A DNA stretch of 22,177 nt from a virus: the IMG/VR virus record IMGVR_UViG_3300028025_000597, positions 1 to 22,177 of that record; one strand, given 5' to 3'. This document shows positions 6,455 to 14,278 of the stretch, one piece after another. The position numbers and the translations under genes were made by a program. Each line of letters opens with the position of its first letter. Position 1 is the stretch's first letter. The notes under the pieces are model-generated. The model made no database searches. It was not told where the DNA came from and worked only from the letters and a program-made list of their open reading frames with translations.

Positions 6455-7803
6455 TATGCTTTCCTTAATGCGTTTGCCATTGGGTTTGTACCCGAAACAT
6501 CATATGTACCTTGTGAAACTGGAGTTTGACCTTGTGTGCCAAATGTAAATGGGTTTTGGTTCATTCTATATATACCGCCTGGGGCAACTTGCGTAGGTAA
6601 TGATAGTAATGAAGCTAACTGTTGTGTGTTAACCCCTGTACCACCAGTTGTGCCACCAGTTAAACCACCAGTTGTGCCACCAGTTGCACCCGATGGGCTT
6701 CTAACTAAGTTTGCAAGTGTGTTTGCACCACTTCTAACTCTGTTTACATTAGATAAAATGTCTTTTAAAGATGTGCTATTAGCGGCTTCAGCAGCTGGAT
6801 TAAATATTGGCGAATCCATTGGCGTATTTGCCAACTCTTGAATAAAGTTTTCATAGGCTGACCCAGCTGGCAATCCCTCTGCGCCTAACCCTGCAATTGT
6901 GTAAGTAGCAGTAGGGTCAATAACAAATGCGTTTCCAGCAGTAGGTGTAAAACCTGTAGAGCCAAGCAATTCAGCAGTAGATAAAGCACCAGCACCACCT
7001 AAACCACCAGCAGCCCCAGCACCTGAAGCTAATGCACCACTTAATTCCGCAGCAGTTCCAAGGCCACTACCAATACCATAAGTAGCCATTCCTGTGCCAG
7101 CACCATAAGCAGCTCCTAAACCAGCAATTAAAGCCTGGTCAATACCATACATACCCAATGCGCCTGGCCCAACAAATTTAAGACCTTCTACTAAAGGTTT
7201 TAAATTACCACCTTGCTCTTGCATATTAGAAAGGATTTGTGAAAAGCCTTGTGCTCCAGCAGAATATCCACTTCCATAAAGAGAGTTAATTTCTTGAGGT
7301 GTTAAACCAGCTTTTTGTGCTTCAGGTATCAGGTCTTGTAATTGTTGTTTAACAACATCACCACGAGCACCTTGATTAGATTGATATTGGTGTCCAACAT
7401 CTCTACTTAGCGTATCAATTTTAGCTGTGTAATATGCTTTTGGGTCTATTTCTTTAAGACCTTCAATTAAATCAAGATATTGAGAAGCATTACCATGTAT
7501 TGATGTTTGTCCATAACTAGCTTCAGATAAATCTTTTGCTAATTGATTGTAGTAAGTACTTGGGTCTAATGAAGCATCCGCACTATCTGTAACAAGTTTG
7601 TCTTGGTTTGGGTCAAAAGCATAGCCAGACCTATTCTTAATATCTTCTAAAGAAAATTGAGATGGGGTGTTAGGGTTAGGCGTAGGCTTAACAAATGTAC
7701 CCATTTCTTCATTAAATGTGTAACCTGCTCCAGGGTAATCACCACCCTCATAGGCGGTATATCCAGTATAGGGCTCATAAGCAACGGTTTGTTTAATAGC
7801 CAT
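6454..7803 (-). CDS. Gly/Ala-rich putative membrane-active ejection protein (449 aa)
   Basis: The N-terminal 60 residues are Tyr/Gly/Pro-rich (VAYEPYTGYTAYEGGDYPGA), and a helical domain follows to about 205. Residues 207-282 are a long Gly/Ala hydrophobic stretch (for example GALASGAGAAGGLGGAGAL) that could insert into or cross a membrane. Near the C-terminus a GGTT/GGLT tandem repeat (about 375-389) forms a flexible linker before a Gln/Asn-rich tail. This composition is typical of proteins stored inside the capsid and injected ahead of DNA, but I see no family-defining motif. It follows the 365-aa gene by 5 bp and leads into the 374-aa gene through TAATG. Confidence 0.68.
   Translation of the reverse strand: MAIKQTVAYEPYTGYTAYEGGDYPGAGYTFNEEMGTFVKPTPNPNTPSQFSLEDIKNRSGYAFDPNQDKLVTDSADASLDPSTYYNQLAKDLSEASYGQTSIHGNASQYLDLIEGLKEIDPKAYYTAKIDTLSRDVGHQYQSNQGARGDVVKQQLQDLIPEAQKAGLTPQEINSLYGSGYSAGAQGFSQILSNMQEQGGNLKPLVEGLKFVGPGALGMYGIDQALIAGLGAAYGAGTGMATYGIGSGLGTAAELSGALASGAGAAGGLGGAGALSTAELLGSTGFTPTAGNAFVIDPTATYTIAGLGAEGLPAGSAYENFIQELANTPMDSPIFNPAAEAANSTSLKDILSNVNRVRSGANTLANLVRSPSGATGGTTGGLTGGTTGGTGVNTQQLASLLSLPTQVAPGGIYRMNQNPFTFGTQGQTPVSQGTYDVSGTNPMANALRKA
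6641..6688. repeat. Four tandem 12-bp repeats (unit CCACCAGTTGTG and variants)
   Basis: On the plus strand CCACCAGTT occurs four times at exact 12-base spacing (6641, 6653, 6665, 6677), each followed by a variable triplet (GTG, AAA, GTG, GCA). On the coding minus strand this gives the Thr-Gly-Gly linker of the 449-aa protein. The period is a multiple of 3, so copy-number change would keep the frame. Confidence 0.9.
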
Positions 7804-7808
7804 AATTA

Positions 7809-8906
7809 TTAGAATATTCCAAGGTCACCATAAAGGTTTTGCAAATACTCACTACTAGACATAGCTTGGTCACCTAATCCACTACCATAAGCACCAATAG
7901 TATTCATGTAATCTTGGGCGCTAGTTGCATTGTTAAGCAAACTCATACCGTTATCGCCAAACAAACCTTGGTAAATAGAGTTTCCAAGGCCTAATAATCC
8001 TGAGCCACCAACACCACTTGTACCTAGTTTGCCTAGACCACCGCTACCTAGTAGTGCAGCACCACCTAGTCCATATAGACCCTGTGTAGTAGCATTTTGT
8101 CTAGCAAGATTAGCGTTTTGTTGTGCAATAGCAGCAGCATTAGAAGTAGCAGTAGCACCTAAATAGTCAGGGCCAGCAACAGCAGCTTGACTATATGGGT
8201 TTACATAACCTGGCTGAGTTGCTTGTTGAAAAGCGCCAAGTTGATTTAATGGCAAATTCTTTTGTGCCAATGCTTGTAAATAGTTTTGTTGCAATGCAGC
8301 GTTATTAGCTTGTTGCTGCTGTAGGCTTTGACCTTGCATTTGGTTTTGTACTTGTGAGCCAGCTAATTGTGCTTGTGTTAACAAGTCATTTGTCTTTTGG
8401 CTTTGTTGCATCATAGCTCTGTTATAAGCCTCTGTGCCAGGTGCAATACCTTGGTTAGCTAATTGGGCTTGTAAACGCTCTTGGCTTTGCTCAATTTGTG
8501 GCTGAAGGCGTTGGTTAATAAGACCTGTAGCTTTGTCCCAACCTTCCATGCCTGTAAAGCCTTGGCTTGTTTGACCTTGGTATTGGCTAACATCAAAAGG
8601 ACTAGCAGTACTTTGTGCTAATTGACCTTGAATATTGCCCAAAGATTGTTGTAATGGCTGTGCTAAAGACTGGTTAGCAGTCCATGTAGGGTTACCATTG
8701 GCATCTACGCCTCTTGTGTAACTTAAGTTTGCATAAGGGGTATTTTGGTTAATACGGTTAGCAGCAGTAGCTTGTTGTGCACCAGCTAAATTACCTAAAG
8801 TAGTAGCGTTAGCAGCTTGTATATACTGGTCAGATGAGCCAGCATAAGGGTTTGCTTGCCCAGTACCTGTAGCTGCTCCAGTTGCAAATGATGAACCTGC
8901 TCCCAT
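7809..8906 (-). CDS. Gln/Asn-rich putative tail/ejection protein (365 aa)
   Basis: The N-terminus is small-residue rich (MGAGSSFATGAATGTGQANP), followed by a block I recognise from many phage tail-region proteins: NTPYANLSYTRGVDANGNPT followed by WTANQSLAQPLQQ. Residues about 130-270 are a Gln-rich helical region with probable coiled coil. At 277-310 a Gly/Leu stretch (GLYGLGGAALLGSGGLG) is followed by a short soluble tail ending EYLQNLYGDLGIF. No enzyme motif. It is the first of the four large low-complexity proteins after the hub, so I infer an internal or distal tail component. The RBS is clear (AAGGAGAAGG, a few bases before the ATG), sitting at the end of the acetyltransferase gene. Confidence 0.72.
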   Translation of the reverse strand: MGAGSSFATGAATGTGQANPYAGSSDQYIQAANATTLGNLAGAQQATAANRINQNTPYANLSYTRGVDANGNPTWTANQSLAQPLQQSLGNIQGQLAQSTASPFDVSQYQGQTSQGFTGMEGWDKATGLINQRLQPQIEQSQERLQAQLANQGIAPGTEAYNRAMMQQSQKTNDLLTQAQLAGSQVQNQMQGQSLQQQQANNAALQQNYLQALAQKNLPLNQLGAFQQATQPGYVNPYSQAAVAGPDYLGATATSNAAAIAQQNANLARQNATTQGLYGLGGAALLGSGGLGKLGTSGVGGSGLLGLGNSIYQGLFGDNGMSLLNNATSAQDYMNTIGAYGSGLGDQAMSSSEYLQNLYGDLGIF

Positions 8907-8916
8907 TACCTTCTCC

Positions 8917-9309
8917 TTATGCCCATTTACAATATTCTGGGCGCATTTCTAAAATGACCAAATCTCCATCTTCATGTGCGTCAGGAATAGTGGCAACATC
9001 TTTGAAACCAAGGTGTCGGTTTAGTCTTAGGGCTTTTTTATTACTCCCTGCGACTGTGCCAATTATAACCTTTAATTTCAAGGTGTTAAACGGGTAATCA
9101 AACACTTTTTTAACAAAGTCTTTAGTTGCCCAATGCTGCCCTTCTGACCCTACATGAATCATGCAAGATTTGCCGTAAAAACCACAATAAACTACTACTG
9201 CTTTAATCTGTCCATTTAATGCTTGTCCCAAATAATGTGCGTCATTTGGAGTAGGCATTTTATGTTTAATAGCCCAATCTTTAATACTTTGCTGATTAAG
9301 CAATATCAA
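8917..9309 (-). CDS. GNAT-family N-acetyltransferase with TTG start
   Basis: This small enzyme should transfer an acetyl group from acetyl-CoA to an unknown amine. The fold signature is present: a beta strand, KVIIGTVAGSNKKALRLNRH (about residues 80-99), then LGFKDVATIPDAHEDGDLVI. The loop-helix-LGF portion is motif A/B of GNAT proteins, where acetyl-CoA is bound. I place the start at TTG 9309 because it forms a TTGA overlap with the upstream hub stop and has a near-perfect GGAGGT five bases upstream (9315-9320). The longer ATG reading from 9351 would add 14 residues (MGFYRLCNGGWRCC) that only mirror hub codons. The product is 130 aa. It sits between the hub and the first ejection-type protein. 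Confidence 0.82.
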   Translation of the reverse strand: MILLNQQSIKDWAIKHKMPTPNDAHYLGQALNGQIKAVVVYCGFYGKSCMIHVGSEGQHWATKDFVKKVFDYPFNTLKLKVIIGTVAGSNKKALRLNRHLGFKDVATIPDAHEDGDLVILEMRPEYCKWA

Positions 9310-11321
9310 ACAACACCTCCAGCCTCCATTACATAATCGGTAGAAGCCCAATGCAACTCAATATTACGACTTGCAGCATTTAAGTTTACAGAGCCTGTAT
9401 AGCCTATTCCTGTAACACCTTGCCAAATCTTTGTAGTAATTAAGCCACCAGACCATACATTTCCATCCCATTTGGCTGTGTCCCAAATACCATCAGACTG
9501 AATACTAGGGTTAAATGAAACTGCGCCTAATTGAGATTGAGTGTCAAAATCTACGCTAATACCGCATAAAACGCTTGGTACGCCACCTGTTGACTGTAGT
9601 ATTGGTCTTACCATAGTAAATCGCTTTAACTGCCCTGGTGAATCAAAATAGCTATATGCTTGTTGTGCAGTTGCAGTAATATTGGCTTCGTCATCAGACA
9701 AATTATCGTAAAAAATACCTACAAAACCATTGCTACCAAAGTGCATATCGGCATCGCCTGACACTTCCCAGCAATAACCTTGAATACCTGTAAATCTAGC
9801 CCATGACTTAGTAATTGTGTGCATTACATATTGCTCTATGCCATTAGGAATAGGAATATTTAATATCAGCATATTTTCAGAAGCAAAATAGTTAATTTGC
9901 CAGCCAAATTGTGCAAAATAAAGAGTTGCAGCTTGTGAAACTGCAAAGTAAATCTTATCTGTAAGGTTAACTCTAGGGTCTAATCGGCTAGACTGAAGTG
10001 CAGAAGCTAAAGGTACTAACCCGTCTTGCGTTAGTAGCAATAAATCGCCAGCAAATTTAAAGAAGCATCTACGGCTAAAGGTTTGACCTAATTGCCATAC
10101 ACCTTTTAATGCCCATGTGTCAGCATTGTCAGGGTCAGTACCGTTATAAACAATAGCTTCGCCCATAGAGGTGACAAATACTGCGTAGTCATCAGCACCT
10201 TGACCTGCGTCTAGCGTCCAAGTACCCATTGCTTGCAAATAGCCTGAATTACGAGCTATTCCGCCAAAATAAAGGGGTGAAGCAACACCACCAATAGCGT
10301 CAGGGTCTAAATACCAACAAGTTAAACTGTCTTCTTCTGTGAAATATAAGCGGTTTTTAAACAAATTGACATTAACAAATTTGTTACTGTTTACGCCAGT
10401 AATGCCTATTGTTGTGTAAATTCCTACTACTGTAGCATTGGCGGCTGGGGCAGTAGCCATTGTGTAAGTAAAGCTACTTGCTCCAGTTACTGTAATGACA
10501 TAAGTACCATTGTAATTAGACTCTGTAGCACCAGAAATTGTGACACGATTATTAGTAACTAAACCATGCGGAGCAGCCGTTGTAAGAGTAGCTGTTAAGT
10601 TACTTGCACCACCTCTAGTAATAGTGCTAATTGTTTGAGCAGTTGTAGTTGTAGCTACATAAAACCAGCGTGTGCCGTCATAAATGGTTACAGGGTCAAC
10701 ACCATTACAAGCTACTAAAAACTTACCTGCGGTATTAGTAAGGTTAACTGACTGAAATTTATCGCTAGAAATACCAGTAAACGCAACAGTAGCAGGGTTA
10801 GCTTTAGTTTCCCAAATGTTTGTACCTGCTGCCCCAAATAACTTATATGTACCCACTTCGGTGTAATTCATCAAAGTGTTAATAGGGGTTGTAGCTTGAT
10901 TTAAGTATGTACCTACTACTGTGGCATTACCACTTGGAATAGTTACTGTTACATAAGTAAATGTTGTAGTGCTAGTTACTGTAATTTTAAATACACCGCT
11001 ATATGCAGCAGGTGTTGTGCCACTAATTGACACATAAGCACCTGTTGTTAAGCCATGTGCTGTAGCTGTTGTTAAAGTAGCTGTTGTGCCTACAAAAGTA
11101 ATACTGCTAATTGTTTGTACGCCAGAAGAAGTAGTTAATATAGACGAAACTGTGTAACCCTTACGCATAGTCACATCAGTAGGCGTGGGATACCAGTTAA
11201 CTAACTGTACTGCGTCAGTAGGACTCATGTTTGCAAGCGAGTCTCTAGCGTTCCAACCACCAATAGGTGCTGGCACAGAAGCCGTTTTAGCTGTGTTTTG
11301 TTTGGCTCTTTGTAATAGCAT
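9306..11321 (-). CDS. Tail hub/stabilisation protein, P22 gp10-like
   Basis: This 671-aa protein would form part of the tail closing the portal vertex. The N-terminus contains VPAPIGGWNARDSLANMSP followed by AVQLVNWYPTP and VTMRKGY, a conserved start I know from podovirus gp10-like hubs. The body is beta-rich with propeller-like elements (KNRLYFTEEDSLTCWYLDP, SMGEAIVYNGTDPDNADTW, LLLLTQDGLVPL) and a C-terminal beta domain. Two related insertions at about residues 70-139 and 229-302 look like duplicated Ig-like modules. The length is greater than that of P22 gp10 (about 470 aa), and the inserts explain much of the difference. It is coupled to the adaptor by TAATG and overlaps the acetyltransferase start. 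Confidence 0.8.
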   Translation of the reverse strand: MLLQRAKQNTAKTASVPAPIGGWNARDSLANMSPTDAVQLVNWYPTPTDVTMRKGYTVSSILTTSSGVQTISSITFVGTTATLTTATAHGLTTGAYVSISGTTPAAYSGVFKITVTSTTTFTYVTVTIPSGNATVVGTYLNQATTPINTLMNYTEVGTYKLFGAAGTNIWETKANPATVAFTGISSDKFQSVNLTNTAGKFLVACNGVDPVTIYDGTRWFYVATTTTAQTISTITRGGASNLTATLTTAAPHGLVTNNRVTISGATESNYNGTYVITVTGASSFTYTMATAPAANATVVGIYTTIGITGVNSNKFVNVNLFKNRLYFTEEDSLTCWYLDPDAIGGVASPLYFGGIARNSGYLQAMGTWTLDAGQGADDYAVFVTSMGEAIVYNGTDPDNADTWALKGVWQLGQTFSRRCFFKFAGDLLLLTQDGLVPLASALQSSRLDPRVNLTDKIYFAVSQAATLYFAQFGWQINYFASENMLILNIPIPNGIEQYVMHTITKSWARFTGIQGYCWEVSGDADMHFGSNGFVGIFYDNLSDDEANITATAQQAYSYFDSPGQLKRFTMVRPILQSTGGVPSVLCGISVDFDTQSQLGAVSFNPSIQSDGIWDTAKWDGNVWSGGLITTKIWQGVTGIGYTGSVNLNAASRNIELHWASTDYVMEAGGVV
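9315..9320 (-). promoter_or_regulatory. Shine-Dalgarno GGAGGT that decides the TTG start of the acetyltransferase
   Basis: GGAGGT on the minus strand lies five bases from TTG at 9307-9309 and is encoded within the last codons (Gly-Gly) of the hub gene. It is among the strongest ribosome-binding sequences in the window. No ATG lies downstream of it until the ATG of KMPTPND, which is too far away. Confidence 0.75.
10416..11114 (-). repeat. Two diverged copies of a ~70-residue beta-domain within the hub gene
   Basis: Copy A (10905-11114, residues 70-139) and copy B (10416-10637, residues 229-302) share the same pattern. Both have TISxIT near the start, then ATLTTAxxHGL, then VxISGxTxxxYxG, then ITVTxxxxFTY, and finally NATVVGxY. 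They read as an internal duplication separated by about 90 residues of unrelated hub sequence. Confidence 0.85.
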
Positions 11322-12232
11322 TATGAGCCATAGCCTGTGTCAGGGATGTTAGCGTAACCAATAAGCACTCTGCTTGCTTGTGGTGCAAATGACAAATTAG
11401 GCGCACCCTTGTCGTTAGCTTTAGCAATAGTCAAATAACGCTGATAATCTTGAGAAACGACTGTAGTGTCAAAGCCTTTAATGCCCCAATACTTCATTTT
11501 TGTGCTTAAAACAATAATTCTGTCATCTAAAACAGTAGTGTCTGAGTCAGCAGTAAAGCTATTCTTAATTGCGCCATCTGCGCCTCTTACCCAACCTTTT
11601 GACCTGTATTCCCAGCCTAAATACTCTTGGGTATTCATAATAGGCCATATTTGGAATTGGTTGTCTAGTATTCTCCAGCGTACTCTAGGGCCTGTAGAAA
11701 TATAACCAGACTTTAGCCATTGCCATTGCTGTGCGTCTTCAGCACCCAACATTTCCCAATGTTTGGACTTGTCCCATTGAGTCCTATTGGTAATAGTTTC
11801 AAAGTCAGCAGGTAAGTCATAAGCAGTTTGAGCACAAACTACTGACTCTAAGCCAGAGCCTGTAGCGTACTGGCTCATTACTACTACTTTTGTAGTGTTA
11901 TTTGCACTTACAACATAAGTGTCTTGCGGAATGTTATAGCCTGATAACTGCCATTGGCTTGTAACATTGCTTAAATCTGTGCCTGCCTCAAAAGTAATGG
12001 AAGCAGACCCATTAACAGTTGTGGCATTGGCGGTTAAAGATTGTGTGTAGAAACGATACTGCACCTGGAGTGCTTGCCAATCATATTCTTTCAGCAAGTC
12101 ATAGCCTGAACCATTCATCAGGGCTAAAATCTGTTGCACATCCTGAGAAGTGTTACCGACTACAAAAGATGGTACAGCCAAGTTTAACTCGGCTGCGGTC
12201 TGTTGCACCATTTGAAGCATCGTTTGGGACAT
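11321..12232 (-). CDS. Head-to-tail adaptor, P22 gp4-like
   Basis: A 303-aa protein that should bind below the portal and close the head after packaging. The N-terminus is helical (MLQMVQQTAAELNLAVPSFV) with DVQQILALMNGSGYDLLKEY followed by DWQALQ, a pattern seen in gp4-type adaptors. The middle contains a beta insert (SASITFEAGTDLSNVTSQW) and then TAYDLPADFETITNRTQWD. An aromatic-rich part with WRILDNQFQIWP and LGWEYRSKGW follows. The order adaptor then hub in the operon agrees with this assignment. It is longer than P22 gp4 (about 165 aa), as is usual for these phages. A fibre-trimming or lysozyme activity is not visible. Coupled upstream with 1 bp spacing and downstream by TAATG. Confidence 0.75.
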   Translation of the reverse strand: MSQTMLQMVQQTAAELNLAVPSFVVGNTSQDVQQILALMNGSGYDLLKEYDWQALQVQYRFYTQSLTANATTVNGSASITFEAGTDLSNVTSQWQLSGYNIPQDTYVVSANNTTKVVVMSQYATGSGLESVVCAQTAYDLPADFETITNRTQWDKSKHWEMLGAEDAQQWQWLKSGYISTGPRVRWRILDNQFQIWPIMNTQEYLGWEYRSKGWVRGADGAIKNSFTADSDTTVLDDRIIVLSTKMKYWGIKGFDTTVVSQDYQRYLTIAKANDKGAPNLSFAPQASRVLIGYANIPDTGYGS

Positions 12233-12233
12233 A

Positions 12234-12851
12234 TTAGGCCTCTACTACTTTCGGTTTGCGTGTTTTTGGTTTCGCAACAGTCGCAAGTAGCGCTGACACT
12301 TGCTCTTGCATAGCAGCCAGCTTCGCCTCTGTTTCAGCCTTAATTTTAGCATTTTCTTCACGAAGTGCTTGCAATTCAGACTCTCTTTGTGCTACTTCAG
12401 CAGAATCGTTAGCTAAATTCAAGAAAGCCTTGGCTTTTAAGCGGAAATTATGGGGCGACATACCAGCTACCATGCCAATTCTCTGAAGTTGTTGGTCAGA
12501 GCAGTCAGCAATAGACTCTACTGTGTAGAATTTAAGCCCACGCAATTCTTCAGCTTGACTACGGGTAACTTGAGGCCATTGGTCTAAAGGTGTGCCAACA
12601 ACATCTTCATGCCCTGCTACTTGGTTTTGGTAATGCGCCCATTGGCGAGGAAAACGCTGTTTATGGGACTCTTGTGCGTAAGTGTCAATTTCTGTCAAAT
12701 TATCGCCAGGAATCATAATGCGTACAAAATCGAATTCTTTAAAAATTGGCCTACCTGCCTCGTTTGAAGCGTCTTCTTGCTTCATACTTTTTTTATAGAA
12801 TTGGACTGCTAATCGTGAATCTGCGCCTTGAATATCGCTTTCTAATGCCAT
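12234..12851 (-). CDS. Conserved phage protein of head-tail region, C-terminal coiled coil (205 aa)
   Basis: The N-terminal half is soluble (LAVQFYKKSMKQEDASNEAG, then FKEFDFVRIMIPGDN, then HKQRFPRQWAHYQNQ). A compact helical segment at about 95-135 (LDQWPQVTRSQAEELRGLKF, YTVESIADCSDQQL, QRIGM) looks like a helix-hairpin-helix-type fold. From about 148 to 190 there is a charged coiled coil, ending in a Lys-rich tail (AKPKTRKPKVVEA). I recognise the general sequence from phage genomes with the same gene order, but the function is not known to me. It is the first gene after the capsid terminator and has a GGAG site about 9 bases before the ATG. A role in head completion is inference from position. 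Confidence 0.72.
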   Translation of the reverse strand: MALESDIQGADSRLAVQFYKKSMKQEDASNEAGRPIFKEFDFVRIMIPGDNLTEIDTYAQESHKQRFPRQWAHYQNQVAGHEDVVGTPLDQWPQVTRSQAEELRGLKFYTVESIADCSDQQLQRIGMVAGMSPHNFRLKAKAFLNLANDSAEVAQRESELQALREENAKIKAETEAKLAAMQEQVSALLATVAKPKTRKPKVVEA

Positions 12852-12888
12852 TTTTAATTCTCCAAAGTGGTTTGGGGTTTATAAAAAG

Positions 12889-12925
12889 AAAAAGGGACTC
12901 CCCTTGTGAGAGAGTCCCCGTTTTT
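12889..12925 (-). terminator. Intrinsic terminator after the capsid/decoration genes (usable in both directions)
   Basis: GGGACTC (12894-12900) pairs with GAGTCCC (12912-12918) around an 11-nt loop. On the minus strand the stem is followed by UUUUU, C, UUUUU; on the plus strand by CG and UUUUU. It lies 17 bp past the stop of the 98-aa gene. Seven pairs with five G-C and A-rich/T-rich flanks make it the best terminator in the window. It should reduce transcription into the tail genes, giving more capsid than tail message. Confidence 0.82.
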
Positions 12926-12941
12926 ACTACATCTTCAATTT

Positions 12942-13238
12942 TTAGACTGAAGCCTTACCGAACCAACCATAATCACCAGAAACCATTGAAACTGCTGGGG
13001 AGATATAAGCTCCACCAGTAGCGGCAACAGTAAATGCTGTTGTGTTGATGTTGCAAACAGTAGTGCTTGGAGCAATAGTAGCTGCTGCTACTGCCCAAAC
13101 ATAACGCAAACCGTCAGAAGCGAAAGTTTGTGTACCAAGTGGGCCAAAATCTACTGGCTCACCGTAAAGTGCGACATCTGCCGCAGTTTGGGTTACATCT
13201 AGGTTAATACCAGCGATGGGAAGTGTTGAGTATGACAT
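12942..13238 (-). CDS. Probable capsid decoration protein (98 aa)
   Basis: A small beta-rich protein directly after the major capsid gene. It starts MSYSTLPIAGINLDVTQTAA, contains GPLGTQTFASDGLRYVWAVA followed by ATIAPSTTVCNIN, and ends SPAVSMVSGDYGWFGKASV. The composition is low in charge and rich in Ala, Thr, Val and Gly, as expected for a shell-binding protein. I infer decoration or cementing from position, size and composition; I cannot place it in a named family. It has its own good RBS (AAAGGA about 7 bases before the ATG) in an AT-rich leader. It is followed by the terminator at 12889-12925, so it shares the abundant capsid transcript. Confidence 0.7.
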   Translation of the reverse strand: MSYSTLPIAGINLDVTQTAADVALYGEPVDFGPLGTQTFASDGLRYVWAVAAATIAPSTTVCNINTTAFTVAATGGAYISPAVSMVSGDYGWFGKASV

Positions 13239-13275
13239 GATTATTTCCTTTATTAATTAATTAGACAAAATAGAA

Positions 13276-13287
13276 GGGGTTTCCCCC
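13276..13287 (-). promoter_or_regulatory. Small GAAA-tetraloop hairpin between capsid and decoration genes
   Basis: The minus strand reads GGGG-GAAA-CCCC followed by TTCTATTTTG: a four-pair all-GC stem with a stable GNRA loop, just after the tandem stops TAATAG of the capsid gene. It could slow RNA decay at the end of the capsid message or cause weak termination. The stem is short, so the call is tentative. Confidence 0.35.
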
Positions 13288-13292
13288 AACTA

Positions 13293-14267
13293 TTAGGTTG
13301 TCAACAAGCCTTGTAGGAAGCTGTTAGATGTAGTCAAGTTACCAGCCCAACCGTATAACTTCACGATTGCGTCTTGGTTAATTGACTGACGCTCGCCACC
13401 GATAGGTACAAAGTTACGCTCTTTGTGTGGGCGTAAGAAAATGTAGTTGGTGTTAAGCATATACATGTAAGTAGCTGTCTCTTGTGAGCCATAACCACCA
13501 CCCAATACTACATCGGCAGAAGTACCGCCACCGTAGAATTTGAGGGAAGCGAAACCAGCAGCGCCAGACTCTTCAGCAGCAATACGCTGAATAGACTGCA
13601 ATGCGCCTACATAGTATTGGTACATTGTGTTACCAGCAACAATTAAGTCAGCTTTGTCTGTGCCACGAATCTGTTTAATAGCAGCTTCAGTCATTTTAGC
13701 CAAAATAGTGTTAGCAGTAGCGCCAGTAGTGATTTGGTTCTGCCAGAAAGTCCAAACTGCACGGTTAATACCACCGTAAGTGCCAGTTGTAGGTGAAACT
13801 GCAACAGCAGCGCCTAGACCGTCAAGGTTCTTACCACCGTTACCAGTACCGTTACCGTACAAGTCACCAGAAATGCGGTTTAACAAGCGAACTTCAGAAA
13901 CTTGCATACGACCATCTAACAAGTCGATGATTGCCTCTTTGGAGCTGTTTTGCAACATTTCTAAGCCAGACATAGTAACTGCGTCAGCGTACTGAGCAAT
14001 TTTGAACTGAGCAGCAGAAATAGGGCTATCTGGAGCAATATTTAATACTTCATATCCGCTATAAGAGTTAGCGTTGTTGGTTGCTGAATCGTCATACATG
14101 ATTTCTTCCAAAATCACATTACCGCCTGAGAATGGGCGTACATTGCCCTTCTGTTGTAGGCGCTGAAGAATAGCGTTGTTTTGTGTTAAGTTGTCTGCCA
14201 ATTCACCGCTACGACTTTGAATAGTTGTGGCGATAATATCGGTAATAGCTGAGTTAGCGAATGCCAT
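13293..14267 (-). CDS. Major capsid protein (HK97-type fold expected)
   Basis: The 324-aa product is the shell subunit. It begins MAFANSAITDIIATTIQSRS and has the features of HK97-fold major capsid proteins of this phage group. An N-terminal helix is followed by NVRPFSGGNVILEEIMYDDS (E-loop-like region), and then AAQFKIAQYADAVTMSGLEM. A Gly-rich loop follows (YGNGTGNGGKNLDGLG), then a helix-rich P-domain (ILAKMTEAAIKQIRGTDKAD). The C-terminal portion contains RPHKERNFVPIGGERQSINQ, then QDAIVKLYGWAGNLT. No N-terminal protease or delta domain is fused. Scaffold lies immediately upstream and the decoration gene downstream. The RBS AAGGA lies about 8 bases before the ATG. High expression is likely. 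Confidence 0.88.
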   Translation of the reverse strand: MAFANSAITDIIATTIQSRSGELADNLTQNNAILQRLQQKGNVRPFSGGNVILEEIMYDDSATNNANSYSGYEVLNIAPDSPISAAQFKIAQYADAVTMSGLEMLQNSSKEAIIDLLDGRMQVSEVRLLNRISGDLYGNGTGNGGKNLDGLGAAVAVSPTTGTYGGINRAVWTFWQNQITTGATANTILAKMTEAAIKQIRGTDKADLIVAGNTMYQYYVGALQSIQRIAAEESGAAGFASLKFYGGGTSADVVLGGGYGSQETATYMYMLNTNYIFLRPHKERNFVPIGGERQSINQDAIVKLYGWAGNLTTSNSFLQGLLTT

Positions 14268-14278
14268 GATATATCCTT

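Noticed and set aside
6536-6841. Plus-strand frame of 101 codons with VPPV repeats
   Set aside because: It is the reverse of the Gly/Thr linker of the 449-aa protein; the proline-valine repeats are a direct product of the 12-bp repeat.
10416-11114. CRISPR-like or mobile-element repeat
   Set aside because: The repetition is at protein level within an open gene; there are no short identical direct repeats with spacers and no inverted ends.
12746-13021. Plus-strand frame of 91 codons across the capsid-tail gap
   Set aside because: It runs through the bidirectional terminator and two minus-strand genes, and has no RBS or known motif.
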